A stretch of DNA of 64,000 nt from Rhodoferax_B sp049316285 (GTDB taxonomy: Bacteria; Pseudomonadota; Gammaproteobacteria; Burkholderiales; Burkholderiaceae_C). The notes beneath the pieces are model-generated. The model was not told where the DNA came from, did no database searches, and was given only the letters and a program-made list of their open reading frames with translations. Positions within the stretch are counted from its first letter, which is position 1, and every line of letters begins with the position of its first letter. Made by a program: the position numbers and the translations under genes. The stretch spans positions 19,611 to 83,610 of the forward strand of contig NZ_JBMOXA010000022.1 of the NCBI RefSeq assembly GCF_049316285.1, in the 5' to 3' direction. Positions 11,090 to 20,482 of the stretch are shown here, piece by piece.

Positions 11090-12679
11090 TTAGTTCTTTT
11101 TCACGTTCCAGTAGACCTGCGCGCCGCCAGGCACGATGCCCGAGACGTTGTTGCGCACGGCGGCTGGGTTGTTGTATTGGCCCAGCGGCACGTGGGTCAC
11201 GGTTTCAAAGGCACGCAGTTGGATGTCTTCTGCGATCTTTTTCTTTTCAGCATCGGTGCCGGCCTGGGCGAACTTGCCCTTCATCTCTTCTATGGTCTTG
11301 TCGTCTTGCCAGCCAAACCAGCCGTTGTCGCCCTTGGTGTTGAGCATGGACATGGTCAGCGGGTTCAAGATGTCGCCAGCGGTCCAGGCGGTCATGAAGG
11401 CGTTCCAGCCGCCCTTGTCGGGTGCGTCCTTCTTGGCGCGGCGGGCCACCAGGGTGGACCAGTCCATCTGCTGCATGTCGACCTTGAAGCCGGCGGCTTC
11501 AAGCTGCTGCTTGGCCACCAGGGGCAGCTTGGCGATGGAGGCCAGGTCTGTCGGGCGCATCAGCACCACGGGTGTGCCGTTGTAGCCGGCTTCCTTCAGC
11601 ATCTGCGCGGCCTTCTGCGGATTCGCCGTGCCGGTGAAGATGCCGGTTTTTTCGCTGGCGAAAGGTGTGCCGCAAGGGAACATGCTCTTGCAGAACTTGT
11701 ACATGCCAGGTGCGCCCACCTGGGTGCGCAGGAAGGCCTCCTGGCCCATGGCCACCATGGCGGCTTCGCGGATCTTCACGTTGTTGAAGGGCGCGTGTAA
11801 GTGGTTGAAGCGGAAGATGTATTGCAGGCCGTCCGGCTGTGCATCAACCAGCTTCACATTCGGCGTGGCCTTGAGCGTGGCGTATTGTTCAAACGTCGGT
11901 TGTTCAATGATGTCGACTTCACCCGCCACCAGTGCATTGAACTGGGTTTGCGGGTCGCGGATGATGACCCACTCGACGCGGTCTAGGTAGACGTTCTTGC
12001 CGCCGGTGGTGCCGTCTGGCGCTTCAGCGCGCGGTTTGTATTTCTCGTTCTTCACATACACCAGGCGCTCGCCCGGCTTGTATTCGGCGGTGACGAACTT
12101 GTAGGGGCCGGAGCCGATGTTCTCTTTGACCTGCTCGCTGCCAGGTGTGGCGGCAATACGTGCGGGCATGATGAAAGGCACGTTGGAAGAGGGTTTGCCC
12201 AGTGCTTCCAGCATCACACCGAAAGGTTTGTTGAGCTTGATGACAAAGGTCTTGGCATCGGTGGCGGTGTAGCTTTCCACGCTGGCGGCGAGCACGCCGC
12301 CAAAGGCATCGCGGCTGGCCCAGCGCTTGAGCGAGGCGATCACGTCTTCGCTGGTGACGGGTTTGCCGTCATGGAACTCCAGGCCGTCGCGCAGCGTGAA
12401 GGTCCAGCTCAGGTTGTCTTTGGAGACGCTCCACTTGTCAACCATCTGCGGCTTGACCTTGCCGGCCAAATCGGTGCCGAACAAGGTGTCGTAAATCATG
12501 TAGCCGTGGTTGCGCGTGACGAAGGCCGTGGTCCAGATCGGGTCCAGGATGGTGATGTTCGCGTGCGGCACGACCCGCAGCGTTTTATTGTCCTGGGCCT
12601 GACTCGCAAATGGTGCGAACAAGGCGGTTGCCAAAGTTGCGGCCATTGCGGCCTGGGCGATAAGGGAACGACGCTTCAT
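11090..12679 (-). CDS. Peptide/nickel-type ABC transporter substrate-binding protein (SBP family 5)
   Basis: 529-aa periplasmic binding protein, DppA/OppA type. The start at 12679 is chosen because GAGGAG stands about eight bases upstream and it gives a clean signal peptide (MKRRSLIAQAAMAATLATAL, cleavage after SQA). Family segments WTFTLRDGLEFHDGKPVTSEDV and the downstream SFxxP-like region are present. It is the first gene of the minus-strand transporter operon and is divergent from an amidase gene 79 bases away, so both promoters probably lie in that short gap. Ligand unknown; amidase and M81 peptidase neighbours suggest a peptide or amide. Confidence 0.93.
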   Translation of the reverse strand: MKRRSLIAQAAMAATLATALFAPFASQAQDNKTLRVVPHANITILDPIWTTAFVTRNHGYMIYDTLFGTDLAGKVKPQMVDKWSVSKDNLSWTFTLRDGLEFHDGKPVTSEDVIASLKRWASRDAFGGVLAASVESYTATDAKTFVIKLNKPFGVMLEALGKPSSNVPFIMPARIAATPGSEQVKENIGSGPYKFVTAEYKPGERLVYVKNEKYKPRAEAPDGTTGGKNVYLDRVEWVIIRDPQTQFNALVAGEVDIIEQPTFEQYATLKATPNVKLVDAQPDGLQYIFRFNHLHAPFNNVKIREAAMVAMGQEAFLRTQVGAPGMYKFCKSMFPCGTPFASEKTGIFTGTANPQKAAQMLKEAGYNGTPVVLMRPTDLASIAKLPLVAKQQLEAAGFKVDMQQMDWSTLVARRAKKDAPDKGGWNAFMTAWTAGDILNPLTMSMLNTKGDNGWFGWQDDKTIEEMKGKFAQAGTDAEKKKIAEDIQLRAFETVTHVPLGQYNNPAAVRNNVSGIVPGGAQVYWNVKKN

Positions 12680-12758
12680 CACTAAACTCCTCGGAAAAAT
12701 TTCGAATGAGATAACCGTGAACCAACGGGACCAACCATTGCGCAATATAAAGGTAAAC

Positions 12759-14198
12759 ATGTCTATACCAAATGCCCCAATGCTGTGTTTACCCGCACAT
12801 GCTGTATCAGCTGCGCTTCACTCAAAGCAGTTTTCATGCCGCGAACTCATGCAAGCCACTCTGGCGCGCATCGATGAGGTCAATCCGGCGGTCAATGCCA
12901 TCGTCAGCCTGCGTGACGCGCAGCAACTGCTCGCAGAGGCAGATACACACGATGCCATGCTTGCGCGCGGGGCCTCCAAAGGCTGGCTGCATGGCATTCC
13001 GCAGGCCATCAAAGACCTATCGCCCACCGAGGGTTTACGCACCACCTTGGGGTCTCCGCTGATGCGCGATTTTGTGCCCAAGGCCGATGGCCTGATGGTG
13101 CAGCGCATGAAGGCGGCGGGCGCCATCGTCATCGGCAAAACCAATGTGCCCGAGTTTGGTTTGGGCTCACACTCCTTCAACGAAGTGTTTGGCGTGACGC
13201 GTAATGCGTATGACCTCACGCGCTCCGCAGGTGGCAGCAGCGGCGGTGCGGCCGTGGCGCTGGCCACGCATATGCTTTGTGTGGCCGACGGCAGCGACTT
13301 CATGGGCAGCCTGCGCAACCCTGCGGCTTGGAACAACGTGTTTGGCATGCGCCCCAGCCAGGGGCGTGTGCCGATGTGGCCCACCAGCGACGTGTGGGTC
13401 AACCAGCTCAGCACCGAGGGGCCGATGGCGCGCAGCGTGCGCGATCTGGCGTTGCTGCTCGACACCCAGGCGGGGCACGATCCGCGCCTGCCGCTTTCGC
13501 TCAACGATGGTGCACGTTTCAACGGTGAACTGGGCGGCTTTGACCCACGCGGCCAACGCATAGGCTGGCTCGGTGATTTGAATGGCTACCTGCCCATGGC
13601 ACCGGGCATTCTGCAGGTCTGTGAAGAGGCGCTGGCGCGGCTCGCCGGTCAAGGATGTGGGGTGGACGCGATTGCGCTGGGCACTGCGCCCGAGCCCGTG
13701 TGGCAGGCCTGGCTGGTGTGGCGCCGCGCGTTGGTGGCCTCACGCATAGAACCGTTTTTGCTGCAGCCCAAGAACCGCGCGTTGATCAAGCCCGAAGCCT
13801 TGTGGGAATACGACCAGGCGCAGCAGTTGAGCGGCCACGAGTTCACGCGGGCTTCGGTGCAGCGCAGCCATTTCCATCAGCACATGCTGAGCCTGTTTGA
13901 GCACCACGATGTGCTGGCCTTGCCCACCGCGCAGGTCTGGCCGTTTGACGCGGCCGAGCGTTGGCCGCAGCATATTGGCAGCAAGGCCATGGACACCTAT
14001 CACCGCTGGATGGAAGTGGTGATCTACGCCACGTTTGCGGGCTTGCCGAGCATCAGTGTGCCGGCCGGTTTCAGTGCCGACGGCTTGCCTATGGGGCTGC
14101 AGCTGATTGGCCGGCCGGGCGGTGATTGGGCGCTGCTGCAGTTGGCGCACGCCTATGAGCAGGCGGCGCAGCAGGTGCTTCGCAGAGCCCCGGCCTAG
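12759..14198 (+). CDS. Amidase-signature family hydrolase (amidase 3)
   Basis: 479-aa amidase-signature enzyme, the third of this window and the only one on the plus strand. Triad residues: K85 in AIKDLS, S160 in AGGSSGG and S184 in FMGSLRNPA; spacings match the other two. I chose the ATG at 12759, preceded by AAAGGT; a GTG at 12717 in frame is possible but has no better site. It is transcribed divergently from the peptide-binding protein gene, so the two are probably co-regulated from the shared promoter region. Substrate unknown; the active-site serine region differs enough from the other two amidases to suggest a different amide. Confidence 0.87.
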   Translation: MSIPNAPMLCLPAHAVSAALHSKQFSCRELMQATLARIDEVNPAVNAIVSLRDAQQLLAEADTHDAMLARGASKGWLHGIPQAIKDLSPTEGLRTTLGSPLMRDFVPKADGLMVQRMKAAGAIVIGKTNVPEFGLGSHSFNEVFGVTRNAYDLTRSAGGSSGGAAVALATHMLCVADGSDFMGSLRNPAAWNNVFGMRPSQGRVPMWPTSDVWVNQLSTEGPMARSVRDLALLLDTQAGHDPRLPLSLNDGARFNGELGGFDPRGQRIGWLGDLNGYLPMAPGILQVCEEALARLAGQGCGVDAIALGTAPEPVWQAWLVWRRALVASRIEPFLLQPKNRALIKPEALWEYDQAQQLSGHEFTRASVQRSHFHQHMLSLFEHHDVLALPTAQVWPFDAAERWPQHIGSKAMDTYHRWMEVVIYATFAGLPSISVPAGFSADGLPMGLQLIGRPGGDWALLQLAHAYEQAAQQVLRRAPA

Positions 14199-14214
14199 AC
14201 GTCATGGGCTGGGG

Positions 14215-14883
14215 TCACAGCGCGCCTATCCAGCACGCGCGCTGTATGGCCGCCATCTTGTTGTCGGCGCGCAGTTTGCCCATGGCATTGGCCAGGTGAA
14301 AGTTCACCGTGCGCTCCGAGCAGCCGAGCTTTTGGGCGCTGGCCTGGGCCGTCATGCCTTCGAAGGCCAGCGACAGACACTGCACTTCGCGCGCAGTCAA
14401 TGGGCTGTGCTGGCGCGTGATGGCCGCGCGCATGCTGGGCCAAATACTCAGCGCCGACCAACTCAGCAAGGCGGCTTCCTGGCGGTCATGCAATTCGTGG
14501 GGGCTGAACATATAGACTTCGAAAGCGCGTTGCCCCGGCAGTGGAAAAGCCACGCGCACCATGCTTTGAAAGCCGCGCCGCAACCACTGCGTGCGCCAGT
14601 TTTCGCTGCCCTGCGGATCTGACTTGCCAAGATGTTGCCACGCAACAAGTGAGGCATTCGATTGCCGCCAGGTCGCCCCAAAGTCATCACTTCGTGCCAG
14701 ACTGTGTGCAGCATCCAAGATCGCCGCCGGGGCGGCTGCCAGGACGCGGCGATCATCAGCGCCGCCGAGGGGATTGGGGCCCAGCACCACAATGGCTGTG
14801 ACCGCGTATCCTTCTATGGCCTCTAGCCAATCTTCGAGTAGGGTCGAGAGTTCAGCGCTGTCAGTTCTAGCAGGAGAAGACAT
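14215..14883 (-). CDS. LuxR-family transcriptional regulator
   Basis: 222-aa protein with a C-terminal LuxR/FixJ helix-turn-helix (about residues 155-215: SPLTAREVQCLSLAFEGMTA and GCSERTVNFHLANAMGKLRA). The N-terminal 140 residues have the layout of an autoinducer-binding domain, but no luxI-type synthase is seen in the window, so it may be an orphan regulator. Start at 14883 chosen for AGGAG nine bases upstream. It ends 16 bases from the convergent amidase 3 gene and is divergent from the response regulator gene, with 60 bases between starts. Confidence 0.8.
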   Translation of the reverse strand: MSSPARTDSAELSTLLEDWLEAIEGYAVTAIVVLGPNPLGGADDRRVLAAAPAAILDAAHSLARSDDFGATWRQSNASLVAWQHLGKSDPQGSENWRTQWLRRGFQSMVRVAFPLPGQRAFEVYMFSPHELHDRQEAALLSWSALSIWPSMRAAITRQHSPLTAREVQCLSLAFEGMTAQASAQKLGCSERTVNFHLANAMGKLRADNKMAAIQRACWIGAL

Positions 14884-14943
14884 GCGAAAACGCTCCTGTT
14901 GAACTGACAATGTGAACGTAATTTCTTCGAAACTTTGTATGCA

Positions 14944-15924
14944 ATGAGTATCTCCCTGTTTCAGTGTCCTGGCTCCATCGTTGTCTTGGATGACGATCCG
15001 GACTATCTGTCCATGCTCTCCCTCGTGATACCGAAAGACTGGCACGTTCGTTTCTATGTAAACCCAAACGCCTGTTTGCATCAACTACAGCAAGAGCCGC
15101 CGTTGTGGGAAGCCGACGCCTGGGCCCAACAAGAGTTGGTGGACCGTTGGCGCCAATCTGGCACGCCGTTGATTCCACAGATTCTCGACTATTGGACCAA
15201 GCATTCGCGCAGACGTTATGGCTTGACGCAAGTTTGTGTTGTTGATTATTCAATGCCGGGAATGAATGGGCTTGAAATGCTGAGTGAACTGGTCGACTGG
15301 CCAGGCATGCGGGTGTTGCTCACGGGCCAGGCTGACGAACAGATTGCCGTGCAGGCGTTCAACCGCGGCCTGATCGAGCAGTTCATTCCCAAGCAGGCGA
15401 CGGACGTTTCCAAACGTGTGGTCGATGCGCTGGTGCGCTTGCAGCGCCTGGCCTCCGGCCAGTATGCGCAGGTCTGGCGCAGTACCCTCACACCGATGCA
15501 AAACGCCTTGTTGCGCATGCCTTCCATCGCCCGCGCGTTGAGCCAATTGGTGCACGCGCATTGGGTCGAATACGTGGTGATTGGCGCGCCGTTTGGCATT
15601 CTGGGGCGGGACGAAAATGGGCGCGTTGCGTGGTTGCAGTTGGAGCCTTCGACGGGGCTGGATGAACTGGCGGACCTGGCAGAGTCAACAGGTGCGTCAG
15701 CGAAACAACTGTCTGATATTCGCCAAGGCAGTGCCTTGATGGACCTGGAGTTGGGCCAATCCCTGGGGCGCACCCGTGGCCCTAGCATCGCGCGGGCGTT
15801 TCCTGTGGGCAATGACAGCACCTTGCTGGGCGCGTTTTTCTCGGTCGACCAGGATGCGCCGTTTGAGGCTGGCGGTTACAAACAGTGGCTGCAGAAGCAG
15901 CCTGCGCGCTTGGTGACCAAGTAA
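14944..15924 (+). CDS. Response regulator with an enlarged receiver domain
   Basis: 326-aa protein with a recognisable receiver: acidic cluster at D16-D18, phospho-acceptor D101 in VVDYSMPGMNG, T127 in VLLTG and K150 in FIPK. The acid pair and the phospho-acceptor are about 84 residues apart instead of the usual 44 or so, so about 40 extra residues (roughly 45-90, Trp/Gln-rich) are inserted. The C-terminal 170 residues contain no output domain I recognise. Start taken at the ATG at 14944; a TTG three codons upstream is possible. Divergent from a LuxR-type regulator, with no histidine kinase gene adjacent. Confidence 0.72.
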   Translation: MSISLFQCPGSIVVLDDDPDYLSMLSLVIPKDWHVRFYVNPNACLHQLQQEPPLWEADAWAQQELVDRWRQSGTPLIPQILDYWTKHSRRRYGLTQVCVVDYSMPGMNGLEMLSELVDWPGMRVLLTGQADEQIAVQAFNRGLIEQFIPKQATDVSKRVVDALVRLQRLASGQYAQVWRSTLTPMQNALLRMPSIARALSQLVHAHWVEYVVIGAPFGILGRDENGRVAWLQLEPSTGLDELADLAESTGASAKQLSDIRQGSALMDLELGQSLGRTRGPSIARAFPVGNDSTLLGAFFSVDQDAPFEAGGYKQWLQKQPARLVTK

Positions 15925-15927
15925 TCT

Positions 15928-16362
15928 TTAGTTTTGCCGCCAAGGCAAACCTTGGCGACGCCAGCCGCCAAGATTGCCGCGATGGGCGTCGGCGTCGGCA
16001 TTGCCCTCAAATCCTTCGAGGATGTTGTAGGCCTCGAATCCCAGTTCGGTAGCACGTTTGGCTGCGGCAATGGAGCGCACGCCGCTGCGGCACAGCAACA
16101 CGGCGCGGCGTCCTCCGGCCGCATCGGACAAAGCGGCCCGAATCGCGGCATCAAAATCCGGATTCAAGGCCATGCCCGGCCATTGCTTCCAGGCCACGGC
16201 CACTGCACCGGGCACGAATCCCACCCACTCTCTTTCGGCATCGGTACGCACATCGATCAGCACGGCCTCCCCGGCTTGCCACCATTGGCAGGCGAGCGCT
16301 GGCGTGACGTCGCCGGCATAACCATCGGCTGGGGTGGGCGAGGCGGGTGGGGTGGTGCTCAT
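15928..16362 (-). CDS. Rhodanese-like domain protein
   Basis: 144-aa single-domain rhodanese. The active-site cysteine lies in LLCRSGVRS, followed by RATELGFEAYNILEGFEG, which is the standard C-terminal end of such sulfurtransferase domains. No signal peptide. It probably transfers sulfane sulfur to a thiol acceptor in the cytoplasm; no partner is indicated by its neighbours. It converges on the response regulator gene with only three bases between the stops and is divergent from ppk2. Confidence 0.87.
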   Translation of the reverse strand: MSTTPPASPTPADGYAGDVTPALACQWWQAGEAVLIDVRTDAEREWVGFVPGAVAVAWKQWPGMALNPDFDAAIRAALSDAAGGRRAVLLCRSGVRSIAAAKRATELGFEAYNILEGFEGNADADAHRGNLGGWRRQGLPWRQN

Positions 16363-16491
16363 GGTGGACTCCAGATGTTGCGATCAAAGGCATGGAGTTT
16401 AAAAGCCTGCGACAACCGTGGGCGGAATGCGCTACAAAGGACTTGTTGTGGCCATAGGCTCAGGCCCGCGAACACCTTACAAGGAGTTTTC

Positions 16492-17337
16492 ATGTCCCAT
16501 TCTTCTTCAGATGCCGATGTCGCCTGGGCCGCCTGGCAGCCCGGTTCAACCGAGTCTGGCAAGCCGTGCCCGCTGGCCAAGTTCGACCCCAGCGCCAAAC
16601 CGTTCTCAACCGGCACCAAGTCTCAAGACAAGTTGGTGGTGGAAGCACTTGCCACCGAGTTGGACGCCTTGCAAGAAGTTTTCTTTGCCGACAAACGTTT
16701 CAAGCTGCTGATTCTGTTGCAAGGCACCGACGCTGCCGGCAAAGACGGCACCGTGCGCGGCGTGTTTGGGCACATGAGTCCCTTGGGTGTGCACACCGTG
16801 GGCTGGAAGGCGCCCACCGAAGCCGAGCGCGCGCACGATTTTCTGTGGCGCATTCACCAACAAATGCCGGGTGCCGGTGAAATCATGGTGTTCAACCGCA
16901 GCCACTATGAGGATGTATTGGTGCCAGTGGTGAACGGCTGGATCAGCCCCGAGCAAACACAGCAGCGTTACCGGCAGATCAATGATTTCGAGCGCATGCT
17001 TTGTGAGACCGGCACCATCGTGCTGAAGTTTCTGCTGCACATCAGCGCCGAAGAACAACGCGAGCGCCTGCAGGAACGCATAGACGACCCCACCAAACAT
17101 TGGAAGTTCAGCGTGGATGACCTGGTCGTGCGCAAGCAGTGGAAGGAGTATCAGCAGGCTTACGAGGCCTTGCTGGGCGCGACCAGTACCGACTGGGCGC
17201 CCTGGACGGTGGTGCCGGCCAACTCCAAGACACACCGCAATCTGATGATCGCCACGGTGCTGCGCGACAGCCTGCTGAAACTGAAGCTGCGCTACCCTCC
17301 GGCCAAGCCCGAGCTGACCGCTGTAAAGGTAGTATGA
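16492..17337 (+). CDS. ppk2: Polyphosphate kinase 2 family protein (polyP:nucleotide phosphotransferase)
   Basis: 281-aa PPK2-family enzyme that moves phosphate between polyphosphate and nucleoside mono- or diphosphates. The Walker A-like loop GTDAAGKDG is at residues 78-86; the lid and Walker B regions are seen as FNRSHYEDVL and IDDPTKHWKF. Length and single-domain build fit class I or III PPK2; I cannot decide between AMP and ADP as acceptor. The start at 16492 has AAGGAG at 16481-16486. A phytanoyl-CoA dioxygenase-like gene follows after 111 bases on the same strand. Confidence 0.9.
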   Translation: MSHSSSDADVAWAAWQPGSTESGKPCPLAKFDPSAKPFSTGTKSQDKLVVEALATELDALQEVFFADKRFKLLILLQGTDAAGKDGTVRGVFGHMSPLGVHTVGWKAPTEAERAHDFLWRIHQQMPGAGEIMVFNRSHYEDVLVPVVNGWISPEQTQQRYRQINDFERMLCETGTIVLKFLLHISAEEQRERLQERIDDPTKHWKFSVDDLVVRKQWKEYQQAYEALLGATSTDWAPWTVVPANSKTHRNLMIATVLRDSLLKLKLRYPPAKPELTAVKVV

Positions 17338-17448
17338 AATGCTGAAAACACCGTCCTGAGCGGCTCTGGCATTGGGGTTTGAGCCGAGGCGGAAAAAACA
17401 TGGGGGTGGCACGATAACTTCTGCACCGTAGCAGAAGGAGACAAAACA

Positions 17449-18261
17449 GTGGCCACGCTGACCCCCGAAGACATTGCCCAATACCAAACGCAAGGTTATG
17501 TGATCCCGCAGTTCACACTGCCCAAAGAACGCATCGACCGCATGCGCAACACCCTTGACCAACTGATTCGCGACAACCCCGGCGTACGCCCCGAAAAGCT
17601 GGTCAGTGCCCACGTCGTGGGGCGGGCCGGTGGGCGCAATGACGAAGGGGTGAAGGGCAGCAAAGACTTCCTGGACCTGGCGATGGAGCCCGAGATTCTG
17701 GACATGGTGGAGCAGATCATCGGCCCCGACATTGTCCTGTGGGGCTGTCACGTGTTTTGCAAACCGGCCGGTGACGGCCAGGAAACACCCTGGCACCAAG
17801 ACGGCCACTACTGGCCGATCCGCCCGCTGGCCACCTGCACCGTGTGGGTGGCGCTAGACCCCTCGACCACCGAGAACGGATGTTTGCGCGTGATTCCCGG
17901 CTCACATGCGGCGCAGGTCACCCATGGGCATTTGAAAGAAGACCGCGAGGACCTGGTGCTGTCGCAGCGCACCGATGACAAAGCCTTCAACGAAGCCGAG
18001 GCCGTGGACCTGCAGCTGCAGCCCGGCCAGATGTCTATGCACGACGTCTACATGATCCACGGCGCCAAGGTGAACACTTCGACCCAGCGGCGCGCGGGTG
18101 TGGCCCTGCGCTATATGCCCGGCAGTTCGGTGTTTGAGCGCAACCTGAACCCGGCCGATGGGCAGTCGGGTGTGCCGGTGTCGTTCGCCACGCGGCCGCT
18201 GTGGCTGCTGCGTGGGCAGGACCGCACCGGACGCAACGACTTCAAGGTCGGCTTTGAGTAA
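17449..18261 (+). CDS. Phytanoyl-CoA dioxygenase (PhyH) family protein
   Basis: 270-aa Fe(II)/2-oxoglutarate-type oxygenase. The iron triad is visible: H116 and D118 in WHQDGHYW and H204 in MIHGAKVN, with R215 or R221 placed to bind 2-oxoglutarate. It starts with GTG at 17449 after AGAAGGAGA, a strong ribosome site. The last 20 bases overlap the end of eutC on the opposite strand. Family members hydroxylate diverse substrates (acyl-CoAs, amino acids, small amines), so the substrate is not given by sequence. Confidence 0.87.
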   Translation: MATLTPEDIAQYQTQGYVIPQFTLPKERIDRMRNTLDQLIRDNPGVRPEKLVSAHVVGRAGGRNDEGVKGSKDFLDLAMEPEILDMVEQIIGPDIVLWGCHVFCKPAGDGQETPWHQDGHYWPIRPLATCTVWVALDPSTTENGCLRVIPGSHAAQVTHGHLKEDREDLVLSQRTDDKAFNEAEAVDLQLQPGQMSMHDVYMIHGAKVNTSTQRRAGVALRYMPGSSVFERNLNPADGQSGVPVSFATRPLWLLRGQDRTGRNDFKVGFE

Positions 18262-19027
18262 CTGACACGGCCGAGCTTGCGCTCAGCACGGCTGCGTCAC
18301 TTTCGTCTTTCAACGCCACGCCGCTGAGGCTGCGGCGCGTGGCTTCGCGCAGCAGCCAGGCGAGTTTGAAGGCCGCTGCCGCATAAGACAAACCTTGGGG
18401 TCGCACGTTGGAAATGCAGTTGCGTTCGGCATCGGTTCTGCCTCGCTGCGGGCCATAGGTCAGATAAAGGCCCAGGCTGTCGGGGGCGCTCAGGCCGGGG
18501 CGTTCGCCAATCAGCACCACCAGCACCTTGGCGCGAAAGATCTCACCCACTTCGTCGCCCAGCGCCACACGCGCTTGTGTGGCAATGGTCAGCGGTGTGT
18601 AGCGTGTGTCTGCGGGCAGGTGCTGGCGTAAAGCCGCCAGCAAGGGCACTGCGTGGCGTGCCACGGCCAGCGCCGACAGGCCATCACCCAGCACTACACA
18701 CACCTCGCCCGCAGCCTGGCTTTCCCGTAGGCGCTGTGCATCTGCGGGGTGCACCTGGCGACCCAGGTCCGGGCGGCGCAGGAAGGTGGCGCGGTCTTCG
18801 GCGCGGCTGCGGACCTGCTCCACCCGCCAGCCCTGGGCCTGCAGTTGTGTGCTGAGGTCGGCAGTGTCCAGTGGCGTGTGGATGGCGTCGCGCGCCATGG
18901 CGTGCGCCCAGCCGAAGCGCAGGGTTTCGTCGGTGGGCAAACCGGCGCCGGCGCGGCCCAAGGCCAGGCGTGCCGGGGTGGCCGCGCGCCAGTCCTGCCA
19001 GGGATTGGGGGTGACGGCCGGGTTCAT
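18242..19027 (-). CDS. eutC: Ethanolamine ammonia-lyase small subunit
   Basis: 261-aa light chain of the adenosylcobalamin-dependent enzyme that converts ethanolamine to acetaldehyde and ammonia. Typical segments: RTDAERNCISNVRPQGLSY near the C-terminus and the GRAGAGLPTDETLRF N-terminal stretch. It overlaps eutB by four bases (ATGA), as expected for equimolar production. Its 3' end overlaps the convergent PhyH-type gene by 20 bases. No microcompartment shell genes or eut accessory genes are nearby. Confidence 0.93.
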   Translation of the reverse strand: MNPAVTPNPWQDWRAATPARLALGRAGAGLPTDETLRFGWAHAMARDAIHTPLDTADLSTQLQAQGWRVEQVRSRAEDRATFLRRPDLGRQVHPADAQRLRESQAAGEVCVVLGDGLSALAVARHAVPLLAALRQHLPADTRYTPLTIATQARVALGDEVGEIFRAKVLVVLIGERPGLSAPDSLGLYLTYGPQRGRTDAERNCISNVRPQGLSYAAAAFKLAWLLREATRRSLSGVALKDESDAAVLSASSAVSVTQSRP

Positions 19028-20418
19028 GGGGCCAAGGCCTTCAGTTGCTGCATGCCTTGGCGTAGCAGCGCACCGCTGTCCTGGTGCAGTTGGCCCTGCG
19101 GGTTGGTGATGGCCATGCGCTGCAGCCAGGCCTCGAACTCGGGCGCGCGCTGCAGGCCCAGGGTCTGGCGCAGGAACAGCGCGTCATGGAACGAGGTGCT
19201 TTGGTAGCCCAGCATCACGTCGTCGGCGCCGGGCACGCCCATCATGAAGTTCAGCCCGGCGCTGGCCAGCAGCACCAGCAGGGTGTCCATGTCGTCCTGG
19301 TCGGCCTCGGCGTGGTTGGTGTAGCAGACATCACAACCCAGCGGCAGGCCCAGCAGCTTGCCGCAGAAATGGTCTTCCAGTCCGGCGCGGATGATTTGTT
19401 TGCCGTCGAACAAATACTCGGGCCCTATGAAGCCGACCACGGTGTTGATCAGCAGCGGTTTGTAGCGCCGTGCCAGGGCATAGGCGCGGGCCTCGCAGGT
19501 TTGCTGGTCCACGCCGAAGTTGGCGTTGGCCGACAAGGCGCTGCCTTGGCCGGTCTCGAAGTACATGACGTTCTGGCCCACGCTGCCGCGCCCCAGCGAC
19601 AGGGCAGCGGCGTAGGCTTCATCCAGAATTTCGGGCGTGACGCCAAACGACAGGTTGGCCTTTTCGGTGCCCGCAATCGACTGGAACACCAGGTCCACCG
19701 GCGTGCCGCGTTCCATCAACTGCAGTGTGTTGGTCACATGCGTGAGCACACAGGTCTGCGTGGGGATTTCAAAGCGCTGCACTACCTCGTCTAGCATGCG
19801 CAGCAGGCGGTCGAGCACGGGCAGGCTATCGGAGGCCGGGTTGACGCCAATCACCGCATCGCCCGCGCCATACAGCAGGCCGTCCAGCGTCGACGCCGCA
19901 ATGCCGCGCAAGTCGTCCGTCGGGTGGTTGGGCTGCAGGCGCACGGCCAAGTGTCCGGGCAGGCCAATGGTGTTGCGAAAGCGGGTGACGACCACGCACT
20001 TGCGCGCCACGGCAATCAAGTCCTGGTTGCGCATGAGTTTGGACACGGCCGCGACCATCTCTGGTGTCAGGCCCGGGGCCAGCGCGTGCAGTGCCTCGGT
20101 GCTGGCCAGGTCCGAGAGCAACCAGTTGCGAAAGTCGCCCACCGTGAGATGGGCCACGGGCGCGAAGGCCTGGGCATCGTGGCTGTCTATGATCAAGCGG
20201 GTGATGTTGTCACTCTCGTAGGGGATCAGCGCTTCAACCAGAAACTGGCGCAGCGGGGTTTCCGCCAGGACGTAGCGTGCGGCCATGCGCTGCTGCGCTG
20301 TGGCCGCACCAATGCCCGCCAGATAGTCGCCCGAGCGCGCCGGACTGGCTGCCGCCATGACGTGGCGCAGATCGTCAAATACGAAGGTCAGGCCGTGAAG
20401 CGTGGTGCGGTAGAGCAT
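19024..20418 (-). CDS. eutB: Ethanolamine ammonia-lyase large subunit
   Basis: 464-aa catalytic heavy chain, near the usual length of about 453-465. Characteristic segments include MYFETGQGSALSANANFGVD, GFIGPEYLFDGKQIIRAGLE and GVPGADDVMLGYQSTSFHD. It forms the (alpha-beta) enzyme with EutC, whose gene overlaps its end. The pair supplies acetaldehyde and ammonia from ethanolamine in the cytoplasm, without a microcompartment in this neighbourhood. The start at 20418 has no strong ribosome site but gives the expected N-terminus. Confidence 0.95.
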   Translation of the reverse strand: MLYRTTLHGLTFVFDDLRHVMAAASPARSGDYLAGIGAATAQQRMAARYVLAETPLRQFLVEALIPYESDNITRLIIDSHDAQAFAPVAHLTVGDFRNWLLSDLASTEALHALAPGLTPEMVAAVSKLMRNQDLIAVARKCVVVTRFRNTIGLPGHLAVRLQPNHPTDDLRGIAASTLDGLLYGAGDAVIGVNPASDSLPVLDRLLRMLDEVVQRFEIPTQTCVLTHVTNTLQLMERGTPVDLVFQSIAGTEKANLSFGVTPEILDEAYAAALSLGRGSVGQNVMYFETGQGSALSANANFGVDQQTCEARAYALARRYKPLLINTVVGFIGPEYLFDGKQIIRAGLEDHFCGKLLGLPLGCDVCYTNHAEADQDDMDTLLVLLASAGLNFMMGVPGADDVMLGYQSTSFHDALFLRQTLGLQRAPEFEAWLQRMAITNPQGQLHQDSGALLRQGMQQLKALAP

Positions 20419-20482
20419 GGTGGGCGGCGAGCAAAAGTAGTGCCACCTCGCCGCATGATGCCACGGTGCTCAGAACCCCGGC

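Noticed and set aside
16606..17808. 400-codon minus-strand frame across ppk2 and the PhyH-type gene
   Set aside because: Spans two good plus-strand genes and carries no recognisable domain.
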